From Synergistaceae bacterium (lineage in GTDB: Bacteria > Synergistota > Synergistia > Synergistales > Aminobacteriaceae): a DNA stretch of 7,870 bases. Of the stretch, positions 1-6,225 are shown piece after piece (the stretch's first letter is position 1; each line of letters opens with the position of its first letter). The notes beneath the pieces are model-generated. The model worked only from the letters and a program-made list of their open reading frames with translations, did no database searches and was not told the origin of the DNA. The position numbers were made by a program, and so were the translations under genes. The stretch lies in the NCBI GenBank assembly GCA_031273365.1, contig JAISSA010000114.1, positions 1-7,870 on the forward strand, read 5' to 3'.

Positions 1-43
1 GCACCGCATGGCTGTTTCCCCATTTCTGTATTGTGGCTTTCAT
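1..43 (-). CDS. Partial MazE/AbrB-family antitoxin, N-terminus only
   Basis: The gene begins with ATG at 43-41 and runs off the left edge, so only 14 codons are visible: MKATIQKWGNSHAV. This matches the start of the SpoVT/AbrB swapped-hairpin DNA-binding domain of MazE-type antitoxins, whose usual opening is close to 'M-x-x-x-I-x-K-W-G-N-S-x-A-V-R-I-P'. Known members bind their own promoter as dimers and neutralise a MazF-like RNase encoded just downstream. Here the toxin would lie beyond the window. An AAAGGAG ribosome binding site (60-54) sits 10 bases before the ATG, and a perfect inverted repeat (62-82) lies just upstream, as expected for autoregulation. The family call rests on 14 residues. 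A solitary AbrB-like regulator without a toxin is the main alternative. Confidence 0.72.
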   Translation of the reverse strand, partial: MKATIQKWGNSHAV

Positions 44-53
44 GATACATACG

Positions 54-110
54 CTCCTTTATGTTTCTACTTTGTAGAAACAAAGTATACCTTATTTACG
101 TGCCCGTCAA
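54..110 (-). promoter_or_regulatory. Promoter and palindromic operator of the antitoxin gene
   Basis: A perfect inverted repeat occupies 62-82: arms TGTTTCTAC and GTAGAAACA around a TTT centre. Read leftward, a -10 like hexamer TATACT lies at 89-84. A -35 like TTGACG lies at 110-105 with a short 15-bp spacer; TGTTGA at 112-107 would give 17 bp. Transcription would start within the palindrome, so a bound dimer should block initiation. AbrB/MazE antitoxins typically autoregulate through such sites. The palindrome is seen directly; the promoter hexamers and the identity of the binding protein are inferred. No gene is seen between 83 and 229. Confidence 0.55.
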
Positions 111-229
111 CAGGGGCAAGATTCGCTTTTTGTCCTAGAGTCTGTCATTAAAGGTAGGGGGAGATTTTACACGTATCTGGGGTCTGAGTAGCAACGGAAC
201 AGAAAGCGCACTTAAGCAATAACGGATTA

Positions 230-637
230 TCATAAATCCTCGTTTGAAGTTTTCGGCATTGCGCATATTTTCTCCATCTGTTCTAGATATTCAGTATAAG
301 CTTCTTTGATTTTTTTCTTTGAAATTTCCCTCCAAAGGCATACTAGTTGATTTCTTGTACACTCTGATATACCTTCCGGTTCCATATCGCCTCCAAAACC
401 AATCCAATTGGCATCATCGGAAATATCAATCTCACCGTTCGCACCAGAGAATGCTAATTCATAAGGGGCATCCGTAAAGCTCATATAGGGACATTCGTTC
501 AGGACACAATGAATGCCAGGATTGTCCACACCATTTTGGCAGTAAGTAGTCACAGTAGGCGCATCATTATGTTCGAAATTAAAAGTACAGACTATTTCAA
601 GGATCACATGGGTTAACATACAATGCCCTTTCTCCAT
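230..637 (-). CDS. Hypothetical cysteine-rich small protein
   Basis: I do not recognise this protein. The longest reading is 135 residues from ATG at 637-635, but no ribosome binding site precedes that codon (upstream bases are CCTTAAAACAA). The in-frame Met7 (ATG at 619-617) has GGAG and AAAGGG upstream, so a 129-residue protein ending at the same TGA (232-230) is more likely. Counted from the longer start, cysteines lie at 6, 17, 33, 44, 49, 93, 100 and 125. Cys44 and Cys49 form C-x4-C followed by Pro. Residues 67-90 are acidic and glycine-rich, and residues 103-123 look like a charged helix. No signal peptide or membrane segment is evident. The gene lies on the operon's strand, starting 41-59 bp after the last transporter gene. 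Its AT-rich composition contrasts sharply with the operon and suggests separate origin. Protein-like composition and length support a real gene, but no function can be assigned. Confidence 0.6.
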   Translation of the reverse strand: MEKGHCMLTHVILEIVCTFNFEHNDAPTVTTYCQNGVDNPGIHCVLNECPYMSFTDAPYELAFSGANGEIDISDDANWIGFGGDMEPEGISECTRNQLVCLWREISKKKIKEAYTEYLEQMEKICAMPKTSNEDL

Positions 638-669
638 TTGTTTTAAGGAAAACGTGGGTTAATGCCCTT
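599..669. repeat. Imperfect tandem duplication over the start of the hypothetical gene
   Basis: Two related segments lie in direct orientation, 14 bp apart: 599-630 (32 bp) and 645-669 (25 bp). Both start AAGGA on the + strand, contain TGGGTT and end AATGCCCTT. With one 7-bp gap (AACATAC, only in the left copy) 22 of 25 positions match. The left copy carries the Met7 start codon of the hypothetical gene, partly inside the 7 bp absent from the other copy. The longer alternative start at 637-635 lies between the copies. The right copy ends 9 bp from the stop codon of the last transporter gene. Confidence 0.6.
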
Positions 670-678
670 ATTTGTTTG

Positions 679-1629
679 TCACAGATACAGCCGGCAGGCG
701 ACGAAATGGGCTGGGCGTATCTCCTTTAGGCCGATCCCCGGCTCCGCGCAGCCGTCCCCGGCTTTGGGGCATCGCGGGGCGAACCGGCAGCCCGGTTGGG
801 GATCTATCGGGCTTGTGACCTCTCCTTTTATGATGTTGAGCCGCTTCCTCGCGGAGAGGTTCGGCACGGGGATCGCGTCGAGAAGCCCCTGAGTGTACGG
901 GTGGGCCGGGTGCTCGAAGAGATCGTCCGTGGAGGAGAGCTCCACGCACTGCCCCAGGTACATCACGGCGATGTCGTTGCTGATGTGTTTGACGACGGAG
1001 AGGTCGTGGGTGATGAACATGTAGGCGAGCCCCATCTCCTCCTGAAGGTTCATCATCAAGTTCAGTATCTGCGCTTGTATGGAGACGTCCAGCGCGGAGA
1101 CCGGTTCGTCGCAGACGATAAACCTGGGATTCAGCGCGAGAGCCCGCGCGACCCCGATGCGCTGCCTGCGGCCTCCGTCCAGTTCGTGAGGGTAGGTGTT
1201 GACGAATCTCTCGGCCAAGCCGACGATCTCCATCAGCTCGAAGACCCTCTCCAATATTTGGTTTTGCGTCGGGAGGGCTTTGGTGACCTTTATGGGCTCG
1301 GCGATGATCTCGCTCACGGTCATGCGCGGATTGAGGGACGAGAAGGGGTCCTGGAAAATGATCTGCATCTGCTTGCGCAGTTCTTTCATCTCCGACGGGC
1401 CGCAGGCGAGGATGTTGCGCCCGTCGAAAAGGACTTCTCCGCCGGTAGGGTCCAAAAGGCGCAGGATGAGCCGGCCCAACGTCGATTTGCCGCACCCCGA
1501 TTCCCCGACGACGCCCAGAGTCTTTCCGGCTTCGATGCCGATGTTGACGTCGTCGACGGCGTGGAGCAGGCCCCGCGGCGTCTCGAAATATTTTTTCAGA
1601 TGCCTGGTTTCCAGCAGCGGAGCGTTCAT
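679..1629 (-). CDS. dppF: Di/oligopeptide ABC transporter ATPase 2 (DppF/OppF type)
   Basis: This 316-residue cytoplasmic ATPase pairs with the product of the upstream gene to power peptide import. Visible motifs are Walker A GESGCGKST (42-50), Q-loop FQDP (Q93), Walker B IVCDEP (171-176), D-loop SALD (178-181) and switch His208. The signature motif reads LDGGR (150-154) in place of LSGGQ; Asp replaces the serine that normally contacts the ATP gamma-phosphate. The C-terminal oligo/dipeptide domain has HPYTQGLL (243-250) and cysteines 281, 287, 294 and 312 (spacing C-x5-C-x6-C-x17-C), the arrangement linked to a 4Fe-4S cluster in a bacterial DppD structure. The start is ATG at 1629-1627, overlapping the upstream stop as ATGA, with GGGAGGTG upstream. 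The TGA at 681-679 falls close to the change to AT-rich DNA, but the length is normal for the family, so truncation is not indicated. The dpp rather than opp label is a convention; substrate length is unknown. Confidence 0.93.
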   Translation of the reverse strand: MNAPLLETRHLKKYFETPRGLLHAVDDVNIGIEAGKTLGVVGESGCGKSTLGRLILRLLDPTGGEVLFDGRNILACGPSEMKELRKQMQIIFQDPFSSLNPRMTVSEIIAEPIKVTKALPTQNQILERVFELMEIVGLAERFVNTYPHELDGGRRQRIGVARALALNPRFIVCDEPVSALDVSIQAQILNLMMNLQEEMGLAYMFITHDLSVVKHISNDIAVMYLGQCVELSSTDDLFEHPAHPYTQGLLDAIPVPNLSARKRLNIIKGEVTSPIDPQPGCRFAPRCPKAGDGCAEPGIGLKEIRPAHFVACRLYL

Positions 1630-2630
1630 GGGGCCCCCACCTCCCGCCGGGCGGCGTCTTTAAATTCGAACAGGTGACATTTGATTCCGTGCGTTCGACT
1701 TATGGGGGCCATCCGCGGGCGTTGGCGTTCGCATCTCTCCGCGCGGCGCGGGCACCTCTCGGCAAAGCGGCACCCCGGCGGAAGCGACGTGGGGTCGGGC
1801 ATGAGGCCGTCTATGGGGTTGAGCCTGCGGGTCTTTTTCGTCATGTCGGGAATGGCCCCGAAGAGCCCCGTCGTGTAGGGATGGTGCGACGCGTCCTCGA
1901 AGATGTCCTCCGCCGAGCCGGTTTCTATGATTTCTCCGGCGTACATGATGGCCACGGAGTCGCATATCTGGGCGACCACGCCCAGGTCGTGCGTGATGAG
2001 AACCATGGACGCGCCGAATTTCTCCTTCAGCTCGTTCATCATCTTCAAAACCTGCGCCTGTATCGTGACGTCCAGCGCCGTGGTGGGTTCGTCGGCGAGC
2101 AGCAGCTTGGGATTGCAGGCCAGCGAGATGGCGATCACGATCCTCTGCTTCATGCCGCCGGAAAACTGGTGGGGGTACTCGGCTTTGCGGTCCGCCGGCA
2201 TGCCCACCATCTCCATCATCTCGTCCACCTTGCGCTCTATCTCCGCGCCGGTCGCGCCGGGGTCGTGCAGCAGCAGCACCTCCGCGATCTGGTGGCCGAC
2301 GGTATGGATCGGGTTCAGGCTGGTCATGGGGTCCTGAAAAATCATGGACACGTCGCTGCCGCGCAGCAGGCGCATATCGGCCTCCGTGACGTTCATCAGG
2401 TTCACGTCCTCCAGGAATATCTCGCCCTGCCGGATCAGCCCGACCTTGTCCGGCAACAGCCTCATGACGCTCAGCGCCATCGTCGTCTTCCCCGCGCCGG
2501 TTTCGCCCACCAGGCCCAGGGTTTCGCCCTTCCTCACGGTCAAATCGACTCCGTTCAGGGCGAAAATTTCGTCGTCGTCCGTCTTGTACGTGACGTGCAG
2601 GTTCTTTATCTCAAGCAGGTTTTCGCCCAT
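1626..2630 (-). CDS. dppD: Di/oligopeptide ABC transporter ATPase 1 (DppD/OppD type)
   Basis: This is the 334-residue first nucleotide-binding subunit of the importer, acting on the cytoplasmic face as a heterodimer with DppF. All core motifs are canonical: Walker A GETGAGKTT (42-50), Q-loop FQDP (Q99), signature FSGGMKQR (156-163), Walker B LLLADEP (176-182), ALD (185-187) and switch His214. The C-terminal domain carries HHPYTTGL (249-256) and cysteines 287, 293, 300 and 318, with the same C-x5-C-x6-C-x17-C spacing as the partner ATPase. The ATG at 2630-2628 is preceded by GGAGG seven bases upstream. The gene starts 18 bp after the permease 2 stop and ends in a 4-bp ATGA overlap with dppF, which implies coupled translation. 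The intact signature suggests that one composite ATP site, the one using this motif, is fully canonical. Confidence 0.94.
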   Translation of the reverse strand: MGENLLEIKNLHVTYKTDDDEIFALNGVDLTVRKGETLGLVGETGAGKTTMALSVMRLLPDKVGLIRQGEIFLEDVNLMNVTEADMRLLRGSDVSMIFQDPMTSLNPIHTVGHQIAEVLLLHDPGATGAEIERKVDEMMEMVGMPADRKAEYPHQFSGGMKQRIVIAISLACNPKLLLADEPTTALDVTIQAQVLKMMNELKEKFGASMVLITHDLGVVAQICDSVAIMYAGEIIETGSAEDIFEDASHHPYTTGLFGAIPDMTKKTRRLNPIDGLMPDPTSLPPGCRFAERCPRRAERCERQRPRMAPISRTHGIKCHLFEFKDAARREVGAP

Positions 2631-2648
2631 GACGATCCTCCGGCCGGT

Positions 2649-3563
2649 TCAGTTCTTGAGCCTGGGGTCGAGCGCGTCGCGGAGCCCGTCGCCGAGCAAG
2701 GTCAGCGACATGACCGCCATCACGATCGCCACCCCCGGCGCGATGGCGAGATGCGGGTGGTAGCGAAGCTGGCTTCTGGCCTCCGAAAGCATGGAACCCC
2801 ACTCGGGGGTCGGCTCCGATATTCCGAGCCCGATGAAGCTGAGCGACGATATGGTGATGACCGACCTCGCCACCGTTTGCGTCACCTGCACCAATATCGG
2901 GCCCATGGCGTTGGGCAGGATGTGCCGGAATATGATCCTCGCGTCGCTGGTGCCGCACGCGCGCGCCGCTTCCACGTACTCCTGCCCGATGATGCCCAGC
3001 ACCGACGAGCGCACGATGCGCGACATCCTCGGTATCTGCGAAATCCCCATGGCGAGGATGAGGTTGAAGAGGCTGCTGCCCAGCGCCGCCACCAACGTTA
3101 TCGCCATCAGGGTGTTGGGGATGGCGAGGAAGATGTCCATTATCCGCATCAGTATCTCGTCGGTCTTGCCGCCGTAGTACGCGGCGGCGGCCCCGATGAC
3201 CGAGCCGGCGGTGAGGGAGACGCAGATGGTCGCGAGCCCCACGAAGAGCGATATCCTGCCGCCGTACACGACCCTGGCGAGAACGTCCCTCCCGTACTGA
3301 TCGGTGCCCAGAAGGTGGGCGGCCGACGGGGAGCGGAAACGGGCCGACAGGTTCTGGGACAGGGCGTCCTCCTCGTAGTCGTAATACAGATCCGCCGAAA
3401 TCACCAGCGTCATCATCGCGATGAAGAAGGCGAGGCCGAACATGGCCAGCCTGTTCTTTTTCAGACGCAGCCATATCGTCCGCCACTGACTTTTCTTCTT
3501 GTACCTGTGTATTCTGGCGACGGCGTCGAGTTTTTTCGCCGCGCCCGGCGCGCCGCTCTTCAC
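2649..3563 (-). CDS. dppC: Di/oligopeptide ABC transporter permease 2 (DppC type)
   Basis: This inner-membrane subunit forms the translocation pore with DppB. I place the start at GTG (3563-3561), giving 304 residues. The GTG overlaps the dppB stop as GTGA and has AGGGGGG just upstream. The reading frame stays open far upstream, but there it overlaps dppB out of frame and is not coding. The family's cytoplasmic N-terminal stretch precedes a first membrane segment at about 40-58. The conserved LLGTDQYGRDVLARVVYGGR region (85-104) precedes the core transmembrane domain, and the EAA coupling loop lies at about 195-222 (EYVEAARACGT, then HILPNAMGP). Further hydrophobic segments lie near 105-128, 150-170, 225-248 and 275-292. 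The C-terminus DALDPRLKN is typical. An alternative start at Met41 would remove most of the first membrane segment and is unlikely. Confidence 0.92.
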   Translation of the reverse strand: MKSGAPGAAKKLDAVARIHRYKKKSQWRTIWLRLKKNRLAMFGLAFFIAMMTLVISADLYYDYEEDALSQNLSARFRSPSAAHLLGTDQYGRDVLARVVYGGRISLFVGLATICVSLTAGSVIGAAAAYYGGKTDEILMRIMDIFLAIPNTLMAITLVAALGSSLFNLILAMGISQIPRMSRIVRSSVLGIIGQEYVEAARACGTSDARIIFRHILPNAMGPILVQVTQTVARSVITISSLSFIGLGISEPTPEWGSMLSEARSQLRYHPHLAIAPGVAIVMAVMSLTLLGDGLRDALDPRLKN

Positions 3564-4525
3564 GATGCCGCCCCCCTGGTCTTCATCCGTGCCTTGACCC
3601 GCACGTATTTGTATTTCAGCCTCGGATCGATGTACACATAGACGATGTCCACCAAAAGATTGACGACGCACGCGATGATGGCGGCGAAGAGAACCGACGC
3701 GATGACCATCGGGGAGTCCTTGGATCGGATGGCGTTCACGATCAGCTGCCCCAGTCCGGGAATGGCGAAAACCTGTTCCACGACGATGGTTCCGCCGAGC
3801 GCGATGCCGAAATTGACGCCGATGACGGTGATGACCGGCAGGAGCGCGTTTTGCAGCGCGTGCCCGAAGATGACGCGGCTCTCCCGCGCGCCCTTCGCCC
3901 GGGCCGTCCTGATGTAGTCCTGCCGTATCACCTCCAGCATCGTCGAACGGGTCATGCGAAGCAGGGAGGCCATCGTCGCCGCGGAGGTCGCGACGCTCGG
4001 CAGGATGAAGTGCCGCCACGTGTCGATGCCCAGCGAGGGGAGCCACTTCAGCCTGAGCGCGAAGACGAGGACCATCATCATCGCGAGCCAGAACGTGGGC
4101 ATGGAGGTCAGCAGCAGGGACACGCCCAGGGCCACGTTGTCCGAGAGAGTGTACTGCTTGACGGCCGACAAAATTCCTATGGGCAGCCCCAAGGCTACGG
4201 CGATGACGCTGCTGAACAGCGCCATATAGAGAGTGTAGGGGAACCGCGCCGCGATCTCCTGAAAGACCGGTATCTTGGTTCGGTACGATTTTCCGAAGTC
4301 CCCGTGCAGCGCGTCCCATACGTAGCGGAAGTAGCGGACGAAAAAGGGGTCGTTCAGCCCCATTTCTTCTCTGAGCGCTTGATATTCCTCGGGTTTCGCC
4401 CCCTCGCCCAAAATCATCATGGCCGAGTCCCCAGGGGTCAGGTTCATGATGGTGAAAATGATGAAGGTGACGCCCAGGATGACGGGGATGATCATCAGCA
4501 ATCGCTTCAAGATGTAAGGCAACAT
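3560..4525 (-). CDS. dppB: Di/oligopeptide ABC transporter permease 1 (DppB type)
   Basis: This 321-residue polytopic inner-membrane protein is the first permease of the importer. The N-terminus MLPYILKRLLMIIPVILGVT is the characteristic first membrane segment of DppB/OppB, followed by the conserved periplasmic LTPGDSA (29-35) and the GLNDPFFVRYFRYVWDALHGDFG region (56-78). The EAA loop, which contacts the ATPases, lies at about 203-230 (DYIRTARAKGA, then HALQNALLP). Hydrophobic segments fall near 9-27, 99-122, 131-156, 173-192, 229-252 and 275-298. The ATG at 4525-4523 has GGAGGAGGAG seven bases upstream. It lies 43 bp after the binding-protein stop, with no terminator-like hairpin between, so read-through from the upstream genes is expected. 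The TGA overlaps the dppC start by 4 bp. Confidence 0.94.
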   Translation of the reverse strand: MLPYILKRLLMIIPVILGVTFIIFTIMNLTPGDSAMMILGEGAKPEEYQALREEMGLNDPFFVRYFRYVWDALHGDFGKSYRTKIPVFQEIAARFPYTLYMALFSSVIAVALGLPIGILSAVKQYTLSDNVALGVSLLLTSMPTFWLAMMMVLVFALRLKWLPSLGIDTWRHFILPSVATSAATMASLLRMTRSTMLEVIRQDYIRTARAKGARESRVIFGHALQNALLPVITVIGVNFGIALGGTIVVEQVFAIPGLGQLIVNAIRSKDSPMVIASVLFAAIIACVVNLLVDIVYVYIDPRLKYKYVRVKARMKTRGAAS

Positions 4526-4568
4526 CGGCGCGCTCCTCCTCCCGATATTTTTCCGCGAACTATCCGAA

Positions 4569-6155
4569 CTATTCCTCGAAATAGGTCTGGTAAATGCGGT
4601 ATCTGTAAACCGGGTGCGGCTTGAGGTTCTTGAGCTTCGCGTTGTAGAACAGGTATATCGTATCCGTGAAAAGCGGGATGAGCGGAACGTCTTCTTTCAG
4701 GATGCCGTAGATTTGGGTGTAGAGGGCGAGCCTCTCGGAGGGGTCGGAGGACTTTCTGCTCCGCTCGATCAGGGCGTCGACCTCCGGGTTGGAGTATCCC
4801 GAGTAGTTGTTGCCGCCGCCCAGCATCGCGCTGTGGAACCTGCGGGTGAGCACGGAGTCGGCGTCGCGCACGGAGGCGTTGATCATTCGGAGGCTCGCGA
4901 CGAAGTTTCTCTTGTCGCCCACGTTGTCCAGGTACGCGGCGCGCTCCATCTTATCGAAGGCGACGCGGATCCCCACCTTTCTGAGCTGGTCCTGAGCCAC
5001 CTCTCCAGGCATCATGTAGCTCGCCGAGCCCTGCATACTGAACGTGACGTCGAACCCGTCGGGATAGCCCGCCTCCCTCAAGAGCGCCTTGGCTTTCTCC
5101 ACGTCCTGGTCGTACCATTTGAAGTTCTTGTCGTACCCGAAGACCGACGTGGGGACGAGGCAATCGGCCACGAGGGCTTCCCCGTTGGCCCCGCCGATGA
5201 CGATGTCGTCGCGGTTCAGGGCGTACGCGGCGGCCTGCCGGAGTCGCTTGTCGGTGAAGATGCCGTTGGCGACGTTGAAGGTGATGTGGAAAAGCCCAAC
5301 GCCTGGGCATTCGACGTAGGCGATGCCGTCCAGGTTCTTGAGGTAGTCGTAGTCGCTGTTGGCGACCAGGTAGTAGATGTCGAGGGTTCCGTCCTCCAGG
5401 GCTATCGCGCCGGAAGACGCGTCCGGGACGAGCTTGAAGACGATCTTGCCGATGGGGGCCGCGCCGTCGTAGTACTCGTCGAAGCGCTCGAGCGTCAAAG
5501 AATCCCCGGCCCGCCACTCCGTCATCTTATACGCCCCGGTTCCGACGGGGTTTCTCGCGAAGTCGACGCCTTTGGCCTCGGCCTCCTCCACCGCCCTCTT
5601 GCTGACGATCCCATAGGTCAGGTTTGTCATGACGTCCATGATGGGGCCGTAGGCGTACTTCAGGACGCATTTCACCGCGTCGTCGCCCGCCTTCTCGAAG
5701 TGGTCTATCGCCTCGCTGATGCCGCTGGAGAAGCTGGAGTCGAGCGAACGCTGGAGGGAGAAAAACACGTCGTCGGCCGTCATCGTGTCCCCGTTGTGGA
5801 ATTTGACGTCCTTTCTGAGGTAAAACGTGATCTCGGCGTTGTCCTTGCCGAACTCCCACCTCTCGGCGAGTCCGGGGACTATTTTCGTGTAGTCGTCCGG
5901 GTCCTCTTTGACGAGCGTGTCGTAAATCTGGTACATCATCATGTGGGTCACGGTGTCCTTGCTGGTGGCCGGGTCCAGCGAAGAGGCCTCGGCGTTGACG
6001 CCCCACATGAGGGTGTCCTTCGCGCTTTTGGGCGCTTCGGCCGCGAACGCGCAGACGGCCAGCAGGGCCGTCATGACGACGGCGAGGGCCATTTTTTTGA
6101 AACACGTCCAATTACTCATACTATTCATGCCATTCATACTATTCATGCCGCTCAT
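4569..6155 (-). CDS. dppA: Peptide ABC transporter substrate-binding protein, family 5
   Basis: This 528-residue extracytoplasmic protein captures di/oligopeptides and delivers them to the permeases. Residues 16-38 form a Sec signal peptide: FKK, then a hydrophobic core MALAVVMTALLAV, then AFA (36-38) as a likely signal peptidase I site. Cys35 follows LAV, a poor lipobox because Val occupies -1, so a lipoprotein is less likely. The SBP_bac_5 signature spans about 96-137 (LAERWEF, then VKFHNGDTMTADDVFFSLQR). The mature part has the usual length and ends with PLIPLFTDTIYLFY and YRIYQTYFEE. The first ATG (6155-6153) is chosen because GAGGTG lies eight bases upstream. The 15 residues before the signal peptide are an unusual Met-rich repeat and offer further in-frame ATGs. 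The 67-bp gap from the peptidase gene carries a repeated motif. Substrate specificity is unknown; nickel- or sugar-binding relatives of the family cannot be excluded. Confidence 0.92.
   Translation of the reverse strand: MSGMNSMNGMNSMSNWTCFKKMALAVVMTALLAVCAFAAEAPKSAKDTLMWGVNAEASSLDPATSKDTVTHMMMYQIYDTLVKEDPDDYTKIVPGLAERWEFGKDNAEITFYLRKDVKFHNGDTMTADDVFFSLQRSLDSSFSSGISEAIDHFEKAGDDAVKCVLKYAYGPIMDVMTNLTYGIVSKRAVEEAEAKGVDFARNPVGTGAYKMTEWRAGDSLTLERFDEYYDGAAPIGKIVFKLVPDASSGAIALEDGTLDIYYLVANSDYDYLKNLDGIAYVECPGVGLFHITFNVANGIFTDKRLRQAAAYALNRDDIVIGGANGEALVADCLVPTSVFGYDKNFKWYDQDVEKAKALLREAGYPDGFDVTFSMQGSASYMMPGEVAQDQLRKVGIRVAFDKMERAAYLDNVGDKRNFVASLRMINASVRDADSVLTRRFHSAMLGGGNNYSGYSNPEVDALIERSRKSSDPSERLALYTQIYGILKEDVPLIPLFTDTIYLFYNAKLKNLKPHPVYRYRIYQTYFEE
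6111..6155 (-). repeat. Five 9-bp in-frame repeats encoding a Met-Asn/Ser-Gly/Ser leader
   Basis: The first 15 codons of the binding-protein gene are five 9-bp units: ATGAGCGGC, ATGAATAGT, ATGAATGGC, ATGAATAGT and ATGAGTAAT. They encode MSG-MNS-MNG-MNS-MSN ahead of the signal peptide. Every unit begins with an in-frame ATG, and units two and four are identical. Copy-number slippage would change length by three residues without breaking the frame. Confidence 0.75.
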
Positions 6156-6182
6156 GTTCCTTACACCTCTTTCTCGATTTTT

Positions 6183-6225
6183 CGAAAACGCTTTTTTTGA
6201 CGCTTTTAATTTGAAAACGCTTTTA
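6183..6225. promoter_or_regulatory. Triple AAAAGCGT repeat, cre/LacI-operator-like, before the binding-protein gene
   Basis: Read leftward, the octamer AAAAGCGT begins at 6224, 6207 and 6195, that is, three direct copies at 17- and 12-bp steps. The first overlaps the peptidase stop codon. The + strand segment 6212-6225, TGAAAACGCTTTTA, matches 13 of 14 positions of the catabolite-repression consensus TGWAANCGNTNWCA, and the copy near 6183-6196 matches about 11. The sites lie 30-70 bp upstream of the binding-protein start, so they could set its expression separately from the peptidase. The sequence is seen directly; binding by a LacI-family regulator is inference, and AT-rich spacer DNA could produce such matches by chance. 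Confidence 0.35.

Noticed and set aside
101..118. TGCCC/GGGCA hairpin as a terminator
   Set aside because: The stem is only 5 bp and no T-run follows directly on either strand; it also overlaps the likely -35 of the antitoxin promoter.
78..192. Short + strand frames in the left intergenic region
   Set aside because: They have fewer than 40 codons, no start codon with a ribosome binding site and no recognisable motif.
224..239. GGATT/AATCC hairpin spanning the hypothetical gene's stop codon as a terminator
   Set aside because: The 5-bp AT-rich stem has a 6-base loop and lacks a T-run on the leftward strand, so it is too weak to call.
1674..3641. Long open frames on the + strand opposite the operon (for example 1674-3641, 4614-6200 and 5941-7770)
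   Set aside because: They are antisense to well-recognised genes, have low-complexity Arg/Val/His/Asp-rich translations with no family motifs, and are an expected by-product of GC-biased third codon positions.
2649..4319. A 556-residue minus-strand frame suggesting a fused permease
   Set aside because: Only the part after the GTG at 3563 resembles DppC. The upstream part overlaps dppB in another frame and is Arg/Gly/His-rich noise. The GTGA overlap and ribosome binding site mark the true start.
4556..4573. Tandem CGAACTATC/CGAACTATT at the end of the binding-protein gene
   Set aside because: Only two 9-bp units, one of which holds the stop codon; this is plausibly chance and no structure or regulatory role is apparent.
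6039..6072. Lipoprotein signal (LAVC, Cys35) in the binding protein
   Set aside because: Val at -1 does not fit a lipobox, and AFA just after it is a better signal peptidase I site.
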